NCBI GenBank assembly: GCA_015657535.1 | Contig: JADHZB010000505.1 | Location: 1,403-46,143 of the forward strand | From: Nephromyces sp. MM_2019 | Taxonomy: Eukaryota > Apicomplexa > Aconoidasida > Nephromycida | DNA: 44,741 nucleotides | Direction of reading: 5' to 3' | In this document: piece by piece, positions 12,034-24,562 of the stretch | How positions within the stretch are numbered: the first letter of the stretch is position 1 | Layout of the letters: each line of letters opens with the position of its first letter | Made by a program: the position numbers and the translations under genes | The notes under the pieces: model-generated | Told to the model about the DNA's origin: nothing | The model's input: the letters and a program-made list of their open reading frames with translations, nothing else | Databases searched by the model: none

Positions 12034-12387
12034 TTACACATTGCACACTGATTTAACCTTATCTACAAATACTCTCATTTTTATTTCCTAGGCACACAAA
12101 CACTCTCATACACATATACACACATACACACACATCTAAACACTCACACACTTACACACCCACTCACACACCCACTCACACACCCACTCACACATCCGCT
12201 CACACATCCGCTCACATACCTTCACACTATTTTGCCTGCACATCTACGCCGATCGTCTCACTACATATTAACACCCTCCCACCCTACAGACACATATACA
12301 TACACTTCACACACACCTACATTACACACAGAAACGCCTACATACACACACACACCCACTACCTGCGCCTACATAGTGAATTATATA
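12034..12387. promoter_or_regulatory. Possible shared promoter between the divergent helicase and UBA/UBL genes
   Basis: About 350 bases separate the tentative helicase ATG (12033, minus) from the UBA/UBL ATG (12388, plus). The stretch holds a plus-strand C/A-rich minisatellite (CTCACACACCCA-type units, ~12105-12215). No TATA box or named factor site can be assigned. If the first helicase exon is wrong, the spacer is longer. Confidence 0.3.
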
Positions 12388-13717
12388 ATGAAATCAAAAA
12401 ATAGTAAGAAATTTTTAGAGGGCTCATTTGGATCTTTGCCCATTTTCTCAGAGCCAATTGAGCTCAAATTAAACGAAAAATGGAAAGGTGTGTGTATATA
12501 AAATTTTACACAGTATCTATAATATAATTTTACACATTTTATATAGATTTTTATACAGCGTATATAATATAATTTTATACATTTTAATTATTAGTAAGTA
12601 ATATGAGCTTATATTGATATGATCTTCAATAATTTACTGAACTGATCATCTGATATCAACATGGGAGATGTGTGTGTAATGTGTTTAATGTGTGTAAACT
12701 CCAATGTGTGTAATGTGTGTGTTTGTTAATTGAGTGTATAATTAATTGAGTGGAATTTGTATCTCTCAAAGCTTATTTTTATATACATATTTATACAAAT
12801 GAAAGTCGTAAATAAATTCAAAATAGTTCGAATTCACAAACATATAACACTTCAATAATGTGTGTACAAGCCACCCCTAATATTTACATCTATCTACACA
12901 CATACACTTCTAGGTACTAAGATTTACTCGCCTGTAACTTACTGTAATATTGAATATAATTTTGAAAATTTCACGACCGTAAACTCTCCAATCTATGAGC
13001 CCATTAAATTTACAACTTGCGAGGCGAATTATAAAACAGCAATTGATAATACTAAATATGTGAGGAAGCTCATTGTATACACACAACAATGATCTAAAAA
13101 TATACACAAACACAACTATATACACAAACACAGCTATATACCCACGCACAATTATATACACACGCCATTATATACCCAGACAACTATATACACACACCAT
13201 TATATACCCAGATAATTATATACACACACCATTATATACACACACCATTATATATACACACCATTATATACACACACCATTATATATACATATATACACA
13301 TGTGTTTATATAATATATACACACATTTACTATATAGAGTATATAAAATTTATGGTAAAGCAACTTATAAAATAACATTTTATAAATTTGTAGGAATTAG
13401 AAAATTCAAAGAAATTTTTAAAGGGTATATACTCCTTTAAATTATCAAAAATAATTAAGCAGGATGATCAATCCATATTATCACAAATTGATAGTATTGG
13501 GAGGTATATACACACAAATACACACACACAGAAGTCTATTTATAACCATACTATATACATTTTAAACTATATTTTTACACATACAAATATGTATTCAAAA
13601 TTACTCTATATACACAGTAAACTATATATATATATAAATAAACACTGAGGATTATAACTTTGAAATATTATAATGATTTGATAATATATTACAAATATTT
13701 TCATTTTCTACCCACAA

Positions 13718-13758
<41 letters not shown>

Positions 13759-15666
13759 TACATACATACATACATACACACACACATACACACAACTGGT
13801 TTTATAAACAGTTTAATTATAGCTATTAAGATAACTTCGAATCATCTTACCTAGAGCATTGATAAAATAAATTTATATTCTCTTAATTGTTTTACACACA
13901 TATATATATTTAAACAAACTACACACACACACACTTATTTTACAGCCAAACTGATCAAAATGATGATGAAACCTATTCAAATACAACTATACCCAAGGAA
14001 GAAGTTACACCCAAACAAAACTTTGAGCCCAATAACACAATTAAATCACCATATGAAACTCCTCCAGTAAATATATGATTTAAATTGCTTATGTGTGTGT
14101 AATATTTGAGTGTGTAATTGATGTTTACTAATGTGTAATATGAACTGTTTATATATAACAATATGAGGTATATATAGGAACATATGAATCTTTTTACATA
14201 CATTTTTTTGGGTTGTATTTAGACTATTCTAACACATATTCTCTATTTATATTACCCTATAATATCCCTTCTATATTACACACATTTTTATTTGTGTGTA
14301 GGATGATCCAGCTATTGAGAATAAAACTCAAAATGATGACTCATTTGAAAACTACATCTCCTTATTAAAGAAAACAGCACGGTATGTGTATATATTATGG
14401 ACGTGTGTATTAATTTATGTATGTACACGTATGTGCGTACATTTATATGTGTATATATGTATGTGTATGTATGTGATGTATGTTTATGTATGTGAAAATC
14501 TGTGTGTATATGTGTTTATATATATATAGGTGTGCATATTCATATATATTATTTACACTAATATCATATACCCAATATATTGTATTTCAAAAATCCAATC
14601 TAATCTATGGAATATAAATGATTTATATATATATATATAGTTAATGTGATATAGTTGTGTGTAAATTTCAACATTATCCATTTGTATTAATTAATGAATA
14701 TATTATTCATATTTTTTCTAAATTAATTAATTATAACTATTAGCATTTCACGTGGTTCTGCAGTCCACTTTTTGAAGAAAAATAACTGGAATTTCCAGGT
14801 ATGTTTTTATGTGTGTAAAGCTCATTTTCAATTCATTAGATATCTATGTTTTTTACCTTTTGTTTGAGTGTGTGTAAAACTTATTTTCAATTCTTTGGAT
14901 ATCTATACTACCTAATTGTTTATTCTTTAACATTTGGATATGTGTGTGTGTGTAATTTTTTTATTAATGATATAGGTTGCATTTGAAGAATCAAGAGAAT
15001 CAAAAGCAAATGAAGATTCTATTTGTGTTTCTGTTAACTTTGATGAACTTGATGATCCTCTAACTTTCATTTTCAATCCACAACAAAAGGTGAGCACTTT
15101 TAAGAATTTAACACATTTTAATATTGATTTTATACACAGATTATTAAACAAATAAAAACCCTATAGCTCTTTCTTTGTATTCATTATGACACACCCATAT
15201 ACGAATCATACATATATAAATAATATGAACCTATTTAACTATTTATAGCAGTTATACATATATACATATACATACACACCAACACATGTACATAGATACA
15301 TACACATACATAAACACATGCATAAATACATATATATATATATATATATATAGTTTTTCTTAATATATGCTGAAATATCGGATGCATTGGAAAATAAAAG
15401 GTAAGTGTAATTAAACAACTTTTACACACAACATCAAAAATATATAAATTTATATTATGTTCAGATTGAGTGGACCATTTCAATTAAAGTTTAAGGGGAC
15501 AGAACTAATCCCCCAAAAATTAAATAGTACATTAGGTGATCTTGGTAAGCATGATTAAACATGATACATTGAATAGAAGTTATTGTTAATTATTTTACAC
15601 ACTTAATTATGTTTAGGTATGTCTAAGGAAGAAATTGAATACTTTGATTCATCTTATATGAATTAA
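12388..15666 (+). CDS. UBA-like and ubiquitin-like domain protein, 10 exons
   Basis: Exons: 12388-12487, 12914-13059, 13394-13503, 13946-14066, 14302-14381, 14744-14798, 14976-15089, 15354-15400, 15465-15544, 15617-15666. All introns are GT-AG and phases agree throughout, giving 903 nt (300 residues plus stop). The start is the first ATG of the exon after a possible acceptor at 12375, so an upstream exon is possible. The middle contains SAVHFLKKNNWNFQVAFEE, which looks like the last helices of a UBA-type domain. The C-terminal ~85 residues end with LKFKGTELIPQ...STLGDLGM, the pattern of a ubiquitin/SUMO-like fold. The N-terminal part is not recognised; it carries NSKKFLEG and NSKKFLKG near residues 5 and 83, a possible internal repeat. 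A role as a ubiquitin-pathway adaptor is inferred, not shown. Introns are rich in CA/TG and TA tracts. The gene is divergent from the helicase gene. Confidence 0.72.
13083..13300. repeat. Intronic CATTATATACACACAC minisatellite
   Basis: About ten ATTATATACACACACC-type units in the intron between exons 2 and 3 of the UBA/UBL gene. Confidence 0.85.
13720..13796. repeat. (CA)n and (CATA)n microsatellite
   Basis: A pure (CA)n tract, then CATACATA units, in intron 3 of the UBA/UBL gene. Confidence 0.92.
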
Positions 15667-16808
15667 TTTTTGTTAATTTGACGTTTCAAAGATAAGCGTA
15701 ACACAACTAACAAGATATCGGATATAATTAACTCTTGTGTGTATGGAGAGATATTCGTTAAATTCTTTATACTTCTATGATAATCAATTATTTTTGTTAC
15801 CATAACGTTATCACATGTATATAATCCATACACAGACCTGCCAAAGAGTTACTGGTATATTAATGGATTTACAAAAAAATTTATTTTTCAGCAGTATAAG
15901 ATTAATGGGAAATAATAGTGTGCTTGATTATGTATGAGTTTTAATATTTATATTTCCAATTCCTAAATAACCTTTCAATTGAGAAAAAATTATTTCTTTC
16001 CAATAATATGTTACATTTACACATAAGAAAATATTATATAATACAACTTATTAAGTCTTGAAATATAAACAAATTATTAATTATATTTTCAAGTTATAAA
16101 ATTATCAACTAGAATTTTTCAAGTTTCAAATAAATTATCGAATATCATATTCAAGTTATAAACTAATCAAATTCATACTCAAGTTTAGTAAATTTTCTCA
16201 AAAGATGAATGATATGTAAGTAAAATGAATATATAAAACTAAATATCTAAATTAAATAATATGATCTTATAATAAATTATAAAATATCTTATAATACAAG
16301 TATCTTTTGCTCATATTATCTTAAAAATCAGTAATAATATATGTAGTTTCTATTATTATTGACATTAAAAATTATCTCCTTTACTTTTATTATACTACAA
16401 TTCTATTGTAATTACCTTTATAAACAAGTAAAAATCAATTCAATTTTAAAATACTCCTTCTACTTGTTTTTCGGAGCTACATCTTAACTTTAGTCAATTT
16501 TATCAAGTGATATTGTCTCCCACCAGCCCCACATGTTAAAATTAAAACAAATTTTTAAAATTATTAATACATATAAATTTACAAGTTATACTACCATAAT
16601 AATTTCAAAACAAAAGTATTATTGCTTCAAGGGGACAATATAAATTTTAAAATATTTACTCAAAGAATTCATTAATTAAATAAATTGGATGAAAAAATTC
16701 TAAATAGCGATCTTATTTATTCTTAGCGTCCTTATTTAAGCCGCAGGAAAATAATAAGTCTTTGCATTCTGTAAAATCAATTAAACATAAATAAATTATA
16801 CATAAATT
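15667..16808. other. Convergent intergenic spacer
   Basis: AT-rich sequence between the 3' ends of the UBA/UBL and subtilisin genes. No gene, RNA or repeat array is seen. Confidence 0.6.
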
Positions 16809-18743
16809 TTATTCAACAAGTATTAATTTATTCCTTACTTCATAAGCAGTATATGCACTAACTGCACCACCACAAACTGCATGCTGAGACGTAAACTTTC
16901 CAGTATCATAACAACTATCCATTACGGCTTGCTTTGCTTGTTCAGCAGTCATTGTTGGAAATGCAGTAAACATATCAGCAAACATTCCTGGAAAATGAGA
17001 TTTAATTAAAGAAATACTTATGTTGGTTTTACAAGTATAGATGTACACTTACCAGCAACCATTGGTGTAGCAAAAGAAGTACCAGAAGAGTAAGCATAAA
17101 ATTCCATGCCAAAATAAGTTGTATAGGTTGTTAGCATACACTCTCCTGGAGCAAATACATGAACATAAGGGGCACCGTAATCTGAGAATGATGAAACGTA
17201 TCCATTCATATCGTGGCTTCCAACATTTACCATATTTGGGAAGTTGTACCAAGTAGGATAATCCGGTGAACTGTAAAAACAAGTACACTATTACAATCAA
17301 CAATGGAACATTAAATTTATGTCAAATCTCACGTGTTACTATCACTTGCATCATTTGGCACAGCATTGACATACACTTGTCCTGCATCGTTTGAAGCTTT
17401 AACGGCAGAATACACTGCCATATAATGGGTTGGGCCTGTTCCCCACGAACATGAGTTAACTTTAAAGCCCATATTAGTGCTATATTCGATAGCTGCAGCC
17501 GAATCACTGATATACACTACTGGAAAGGCTGCCACTTTAGCTGTTTTTCCCATACCGGCAGTTCCATAACTATCGTTGTGCTTGGCTGCTACTACTCCAG
17601 CACATTGTGTACCATGAGTGCCATGATCAGTGATGGTTGATGAATTAGTATGGAAATCCCAACCATTATAATCATCAGTGAATCCATTACCTATAAACAA
17701 AAACAAATTACTCAATAAACTATTATTATATTTACATATTCTTGTAGTTATATAATTTATTGGACTTTAAAATACAACAAAATCTTACAAAATATTTATG
17801 TAAATTTACCATCATCATCAACACCATTGTTAGGTGTTTCACCGGGATTTTCCCACATTTGACCTTCGAAATCTTTCATTGTTGTTTCCATTCCGCTGTC
17901 AACTACAGCTACAGCTGTAGTACCGGTTTGATTTCCCATTGCAAACCAAAAGGCTGTTGCATCAACATCAAAACCATTTGCATTTTCCATTCCCCACTGA
18001 TCACGGAAGAATTCGTCATTAGGTGCAGAATAATTATATGTACCTGTAAAAGCTGGATTAGGGCATGCCATGTTAGTTGTAGGAAATGGGGAAGGCATTG
18101 TTGAAGCAGCATTATTGTGAGTGGCTGCTGTGAATTGTCCATATTGTACATATTTATCACCATCTACTTTAACAACAACAGATTGCTTGAATTGTACAGG
18201 AGCATCGAATTCCATGAACCAAACTTTATTTTCTTCTTCCCACATAGCTGTCATAACTTCATTAACTTCAGCTTTTGTTGAGTTAGCATTAAATTTGACA
18301 GTAACTACTCCCACATTTGGATTAAATTTCATAGCTTTAACACAGTATTCTTTTGGGCAATTATGCACTTTCATTTCTAATTCTTTCATATAAAATTCTC
18401 GATCAGCTTTTGTATATTTGGTATCTGAATTATCGAAATATGCAGGATCTACACCCACCATAACTGCCGTTTCTCCTTGTTCATGGGATTTTTCAAAGAA
18501 TTTTGCGCTCATTTTAGAAACTTGATCAGCAAAGGTCTCGGTAGATAACTGTCTAGTATTACTTGAGCTTGAACTTGTTTCCGGCATGAATTTTACTGCA
18601 TTTTCACCAAATACATTTCCTTCCATATATCTTACCAATCTGTCATCATCATTGTGAACCTTGAATCGATGCATTGATTCATTTTGCTTTATGAAGTTAA
18701 AGGCTAAAGTTAATAAACAAAAAAATTGAATTGTTTTGTACAT
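16809..18743 (-). CDS. Secreted subtilisin-like serine protease (S8), 4 exons
   Basis: Exons: 18743-17810, 17690-17333, 17270-17053, 16987-16809; all GT-AG, in phase, 562 residues. The start chosen is the second Met (MYKTIQFFCLLTL...), because it gives a compact signal peptide; an upstream in-frame Met at 18767 would add 8 residues. The segment from about residue 25 to 220 looks like a propeptide. The catalytic domain follows: Asp282 in VAVVDSG, His334 in DHGTHGTQCAG, a likely oxyanion Asn in AVPNDASD, and Ser496 in SGTSFATPMVAG. The stretch just before the His exon reads DDDGNGFTDDYNGWDF, common in S8 proteases. No transmembrane anchor is seen after the catalytic domain, so a soluble, secreted or vesicular enzyme is likely. 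Which apicomplexan-type SUB group it belongs to, if any, cannot be decided here. Its 3' end faces the UBA/UBL gene. Confidence 0.92.
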
Positions 18744-18767
18744 TTTGGCAATTATTATTTTATTCAA

Positions 18768-21700
18768 ATTGATAAATTACACAATACTCTTGTCAAAGTT
18801 AAATTTATTTATATTAGAATTCAAAATAATAAAAATTTGTATTTTTGTATTAAAAATTTTTTTATTCAATTTGATTATAATCCAATAGAAAAAAATAATG
18901 TGATATTTAATTATTTATTTTTAATGTAGTTTTAGAAGATCATATTGATTGTTTATATGGGTCAAATTTCTTTGGATAACTTGTTTGATATTTTTCTTAA
19001 TTTTGATCTGTCACTCATATTTTTCTTTGAATGCATCATATGCTTTTAATCTTGTTGCAGGATTGAATGTTTAATTAAATTGTTAAAGCAATTAATTTGC
19101 ATAACCCAACTACTTCATTCACCTTATTTATCTAATAAAGCTAAAGCTGATTGTCTTTTAATGAAATTTTACTTTCTGAGTATCTATACATACGTATTTT
19201 GGCCTCATGTAACAAACTAATTACTTACCCTGAAGTGCATCAAAAGCAAACATGTAAAAAACAAGTTTCTAGTTACTAGGGTATATTTACTAGAGCATAA
19301 ATAGACTCAAGTTAATCACTCACTTTTGATAAAATAATAGTTAGAAAATTTCTATAAGCCCTACTTTTTTTCTAAGTTGTTTTAAAAAGCAATAAAAGTA
19401 TATATTTACATCTAGTATGCTTGTGAAAGGCTAGCTAGGTTCAAAATAATCTTACTTAGCAAAGCTATCAAAGCTGTGTTGACTCTAGCTTTTGGCTTTT
19501 GCTTTTGGCTCTAATCTTATTTCTTTTTGAATCATTAGCCTCAAAAAGAAATAAGCATATTCAAAATGGTATACTATTTTTTGAAGATAGCCAGCAACCT
19601 TCAATAAAACAGAAAGCATGTGCTTTTTGCCTACAATGGAACCGAAAAGCGTGCTAGCCAACTTTTTGTTGTAAAGCTTACTACATATAAATAATATAAT
19701 GCTCTTGCGATTTTAGTGAATATGTCTCGATTGCTAAGTACCACCACTTATTCAAGTCAAAATCTAACATCTGCTTCTAGAGTTGGTTGCTGATGATTGT
19801 TTTTTTAATTGTTGTCGCACCAATACTAGTTATTTGTAAGGTTTAAATTTCAAGGTACCCTGGGCAAATTATAAAACTTTTTATCAAAGAATGAATGCAT
19901 ATGTTAAAAAAATTTGTAAACGTTCAAAATCTTCTATTCGAAGAAAATGATATTTTAAAATTGATATACCAAAATAATTTAAATTGTTAAATTTATGTAA
20001 TAATTAAAACTTACCATAGAATAATATATTATTTTTTTTATTATAATTTGTGTTTTTCGAACAATAATTCTAAATTACAATCGAGACAATTAGATTTAAG
20101 TAGTATTTTTTATCTAGTATTTGTTAACTCCCCTATCAATAATTACTTTGTATATGGATCCTATAAGATCACTAAACTATAAAAATACTTTGTTTTCTTC
20201 TCGCTCCCATATTATATTCGACTCATTAACTTTAGTATATTTTGAATTAACTACAAACTTAACACGAAACCCCCCAACTGTTGGGTTCAAATGAATATTT
20301 TCAACGCAACTACCAGCTTGGTAACTGTTTAACTTCTGCTTAAATTTACTTTTATAAAATTGTGTTTAAGGATTTATATTTTTTTGTTGCTGATGTATAA
20401 AAATACTAAGTAATCTTTAATGTTAATTGCCAATCCATCCTATTAGTTATATTTTTCTGAGTTTTTGAGGTCATTTGAAAGCTCCATCAGCTCCAAAAAT
20501 TTAAGCCTTTAATCATTCATTTTAGTAATTGCTATTAACATATGCTTTTTTGCACCCTTGACAAATGAAGTCCCATTTCTTAAATGCACCACTTGCATAA
20601 TTTATTAAGTTCATTTTGAATAGAATGCACAGACCGTTGATTCATTTTATTTTATTGTTTGAAAGCTTGAATTGGTAAATTAAGCAAGATCTAGTTTATT
20701 AATAGTTGTTAACTTTATATGAAATAGACAAAATTTGATAATAATGTGGATGCACTAAGTTATACTGTTGCAAAATTTATCATAAATGTTGACATGCTAT
20801 CTTAATGCTAAAAACTAGCGAGATATAAATAAAACAACAATAAACACTAAAAAATTGTAAACACCAGTGCGAAAAATTATTATTTACTCACATTTATAGC
20901 TTGTGGATTTCGAAATATTTGAGTTTTAGCTTAATATCAGTTAATTCTGGTTACAAAGAATCTCTCATAGGGTCTATTAATATTGCTTTAGTGGGACTAT
21001 AGTTCTTTCGATAAAATCACTTCTTCATAGCTTAACACCCAGAATAATTCGGTGATTTTTATCGACACTTTGACGTAACTGTATAAAGAAATAGAGTTAA
21101 TAGTCTTATATGAGTGAAGGTAAGTTAGTTTACACTCTGTAACTATTCTATTGATAAATAATGCTTATATATAAACCATGTGCAGAAAACTTTATGTTTT
21201 ATTACACCTGATTTAATAATTTAGTCACATTTTAATTTCTGCTATGCCTGTTTACAGTGTTTACCTCTCACTAAAGGCAGAGATCTGATTGGCATAAACC
21301 CTTTACCACTCTAATAAGGAATCAATAAACCAAATATTTTTAATTTGTTAGATTAATTGTCTATTACTCTTGTCAGCTAAATTTACCTCATAAGCAGCTA
21401 AATAATAATTGCTAACAACAGTATTTGCTTTCACACATAAATAGGTCCCACTAAGACTCCACTGCACATATCTGTGAGGTGAGGTTGAATTTCATCCATG
21501 ATTGCAAATACCTCAATCTCTCCGAATTATTTATGTTTTAAAGCTCCTTACAATCCATTTACGAGAAATTATAAACAACCTCATATAAATAGCAAACTAT
21601 TTTTAATTTTATTGATCAATCCTCCCAAATGTTATAGGTAATTATGCTAATAATGTTTAAATCTAGGACTCAATGACCTTTCAGTTTTACTAATAACATT

Positions 21701-22327
21701 TTTCTGCCCAAAATATTGGTGCTTCAAATATTTATTCTATCTGTTGGCTATTTGAAAATTTACTCCCTAAAACCTATTCATATAGCACAGATTGAACTTG
21801 GAATAACTATGCCGATCTCTTTGTGTACTTAAATAAAGAATTCTTGCTATTTGTTATTATTTAAATAATTTTTTTACCTCTGTATTAATCAGAGCTGATT
21901 ATATCATAATACATTTCAAAGCTTTTATGCTAAATTACTTGTACCCTAAGCTTAGATGCTAACCAGTTGACCCCTAAGAGATAAAATACTCCTCACAGGA
22001 ATCACAAGGCCGGTTCGTTAGCTCTTAGTGTTAACACAATGTTTAACTAGAAACATTTTTTCCTAATTACAATTAAAAAGCAAAAATATTTCACTCTTTA
22101 ATTTTTAGTCATTGAAATTAGATTATGCTAAATTGATTTTTTATCAAACTCAGAAACCCTAATTAAAAATAATTCAATCCATAATTTCAATTTTTGATTA
22201 GATTTATGAATTATTACTTGTACTATTTATAACTGGAGAATGAGCCGGCTAATCTTTCGATATTAAATAGATAACCAAATTAAATAAAGTCTGATAATTT
22301 TTGATTTATAGGATAATTTTAAACAAA
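18768..22327. other. Long divergent intergenic spacer
   Basis: 3.56 kb between the 5' ends of the subtilisin and ARV1 genes. Stops are frequent in all frames. The only clear structure is a perfect hairpin at 19516-19555. There may be an untranslated exon just upstream of ARV1, since TTTATAG at 22304-22310 resembles an acceptor. Confidence 0.5.
19516..19555. other. Perfect 15-bp inverted repeat, 10-base loop
   Basis: CTTATTTCTTTTTGA is followed after ATCATTAGCC by its exact reverse complement TCAAAAAGAAATAAG. It could be a hairpin RNA, a terminator-like element or a chance AT-rich palindrome. Confidence 0.75.
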
Positions 22328-23746
22328 ATGCCAATCTGTGTTCGATGCGGCTATAAAATTCACAACCCAAAATCGTATCGTATAGTAGATGACAATCCCA
22401 AAAATGGGATACTTCATACTCGTTGTAAGCTATGTTATTCAATAGCAGATCCATATATGGAATGTGATTACTTTTTTTTGGCTTTGGAATTTCTACTCCT
22501 TAAAGAGTCTCTCTATAGGCACTTATTGTTTAATCGTAAGCAACTTCGAAGCAGGATTACATCCAAAACGATCATTAAAGCTCTTATAACCGTACTTTTA
22601 TTTGATGTCTGGCTTAAAGCGATTATTCTAAAAAGCTACTTAAATAAGACGAATGACACATTTCAATTGAACTCTAAAGCTGTATATGTTCCACAGAGAG
22701 GAATGAAGCAATATGAATCATTTCAAGAACTTAGTTCAACTATGATTGTTAACCTCTCTCAAATACCATTGGACCGATCCCAACTTTCAGTAATAAAATA
22801 TGTAAATTCCATATTTAAAGGTTTCTATTACTCTTTTTTGAATAATTCTAAAGCAATGTTGCCATCAACTGGTCCTCTAATTTGTTCAAACAAAAGTAAT
22901 TCAGGTGGAAACTTATTGGGGGGCAATATTTTATCTGCCCTGGGTTTAATCCCTGTTTTAATTTTAAACTTCTTAGAATTTATGCTAACTTCACAAATCC
23001 CATATGTTCAAATTGAATACCTACTAAAAAACACTCGTAACATATATGATATCAACTATGTCTTGAAAATTCTTATAATTCAGACAATATTTTTGATATT
23101 ATCGGCTGCCGAATTGGGGATTTATTTATTATCAGTTTATGGTTCCACGTCTTTGTACATATATATTTATATCCCGATGATTGATCGAGCAGTTGAAAAA
23201 ACACAAGAGAGTGGAAAGAAACAGAAAAAAAAAGATAATCAATTTAAAATTGTTAAGCGTCATATTGATCAGAAACTAAATGAATCAGTAGCTCTAACTA
23301 AAGGTATCTCAAAAGATAGATCAATTTCCAAGGAAGTAAAAAATAACATAAATACATCAACTCAGTCCAGATTGGTGCAAACTAACACCAGTTTATCAAA
23401 ATTAAATTTTTCTGAAATAAATTTACCTGTAAATTCAAATAAGGAAGACAATGAAGGAGAGTTGGAACTGGAAAACACAGGTAAATTTGGTCACACCCTA
23501 TTCTCTTCACTGATAATATCAATGAATAGCAAATCATCTGTTATCTTGATGACTATATGGGATTATAGCTATAAATTAATTTACCCAATACAATTGTACG
23601 TAATTGCATCCAACATAATATCTGTCAAAGCTATTCTTTTATGCAAGTCGATTTTTCCACCGCTGATAATTATAATTTCTGCAACGCTTATAAAGGCTAT
23701 ATTTTGCTACTATTTAATACAGGCTATAAATGGTTTGATATTTTGA
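22328..23746 (+). CDS. ARV1: ARV1-family ER lipid-homeostasis membrane protein
   Basis: An intronless 472-residue frame. The start is placed at the ATG giving MPICVRCGYKI, because the ARV1 homology domain begins here; an in-frame ATG at 22301 adds 9 residues of no family likeness. The N-terminus has the family zinc-type pattern CVRCG ... HTRCKLC followed by SIADPYMECD and LLLKESLYRHLLFN, which match the conserved ARV1 domain. Hydrophobic segments follow at about residues 74-95, 200-225 and 245-275, and again in the last ~75 residues, fitting a multi-pass ER membrane protein. ARV1 proteins act in sterol and GPI-intermediate traffic in other eukaryotes. This copy is longer than the usual ~280-320 residues because of a polar Lys/Ser/Asn-rich stretch of about 120 residues between the middle and final membrane segments. 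It converges on the eIF4G gene. Confidence 0.87.
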   Translation: MPICVRCGYKIHNPKSYRIVDDNPKNGILHTRCKLCYSIADPYMECDYFFLALEFLLLKESLYRHLLFNRKQLRSRITSKTIIKALITVLLFDVWLKAIILKSYLNKTNDTFQLNSKAVYVPQRGMKQYESFQELSSTMIVNLSQIPLDRSQLSVIKYVNSIFKGFYYSFLNNSKAMLPSTGPLICSNKSNSGGNLLGGNILSALGLIPVLILNFLEFMLTSQIPYVQIEYLLKNTRNIYDINYVLKILIIQTIFLILSAAELGIYLLSVYGSTSLYIYIYIPMIDRAVEKTQESGKKQKKKDNQFKIVKRHIDQKLNESVALTKGISKDRSISKEVKNNINTSTQSRLVQTNTSLSKLNFSEINLPVNSNKEDNEGELELENTGKFGHTLFSSLIISMNSKSSVILMTIWDYSYKLIYPIQLYVIASNIISVKAILLCKSIFPPLIIIISATLIKAIFCYYLIQAINGLIF

Positions 23747-24562
23747 AACTGAGAATTTCATTAAAATTATTATAGAAAAGCAAATTCAATTTTTTAAATT
23801 AGTATAACAATTAACGACTAATTTGTGTTATTACATCATAGAGGTAAAAAAGTACCAATGATATATATGTGAACAAAATTTTCATATACATTGAATCTAT
23901 TTAATTTAGGCTACATATAGTGTGATTAAATAGTTATAACTTAATACATAATGCAAAGTCATTCAAAAAACTTTTTTATTCGGTGTTATTTTTCAATATG
24001 AAATGATCGTTTAGAGCAGTATTCTTTGGGCATTTGTTTGAAATTTGTTATTACACTAAGTTGTGTCTTAAAATTGGGTTTTAAATTAGGCCAAACTAGA
24101 TATAAAAATGATTGAATACATATTTACATCTATACTTCTACAAGCACTAAATTTTGACAACATTTCATTTTATCATGCAATCCACAATGGCGAATAATAT
24201 TGAAAAGGTAGCTAGTTTATGCAAAAATCATTAAGTTTCCATTAAATAAACGATTATCAGAGAAAGTTTAATTCAAAATATATTAACAAGTTCGTATTTT
24301 TGTTTTAAGTTAATGAATAGCGATAATAGTAAAAATTATCCTGGATAAGAAGAATAAAAAAACTTTATGGAATAAAGTCAAATCAGAAAAAATTATATAG
24401 TTTTAGTTTACACAAGCTTACAAAAAGTTGAAACCAAAGAAATGTATTCAAATGTGTTCTCAAATTATAAATTTCTCAAAGATGATTTAATGTAAGATCA
24501 TAACTTTTGAAATAAAGTTCAATCCGATTTGAGGTGTTGGAACTTAATAATATAATTGTGTA
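23747..24562. other. Convergent intergenic spacer
   Basis: AT-rich sequence between the stop codons of ARV1 and eIF4G; no further feature seen. Confidence 0.6.

Noticed and set aside
17760..18393. Plus-strand frames inside the subtilisin gene
   Set aside because: They are antisense to the protease exon, whose catalytic motifs are clear.
20270..20300. tRNA B-box-like GGGTTCAAATG
   Set aside because: No A-box or cloverleaf stems around it.
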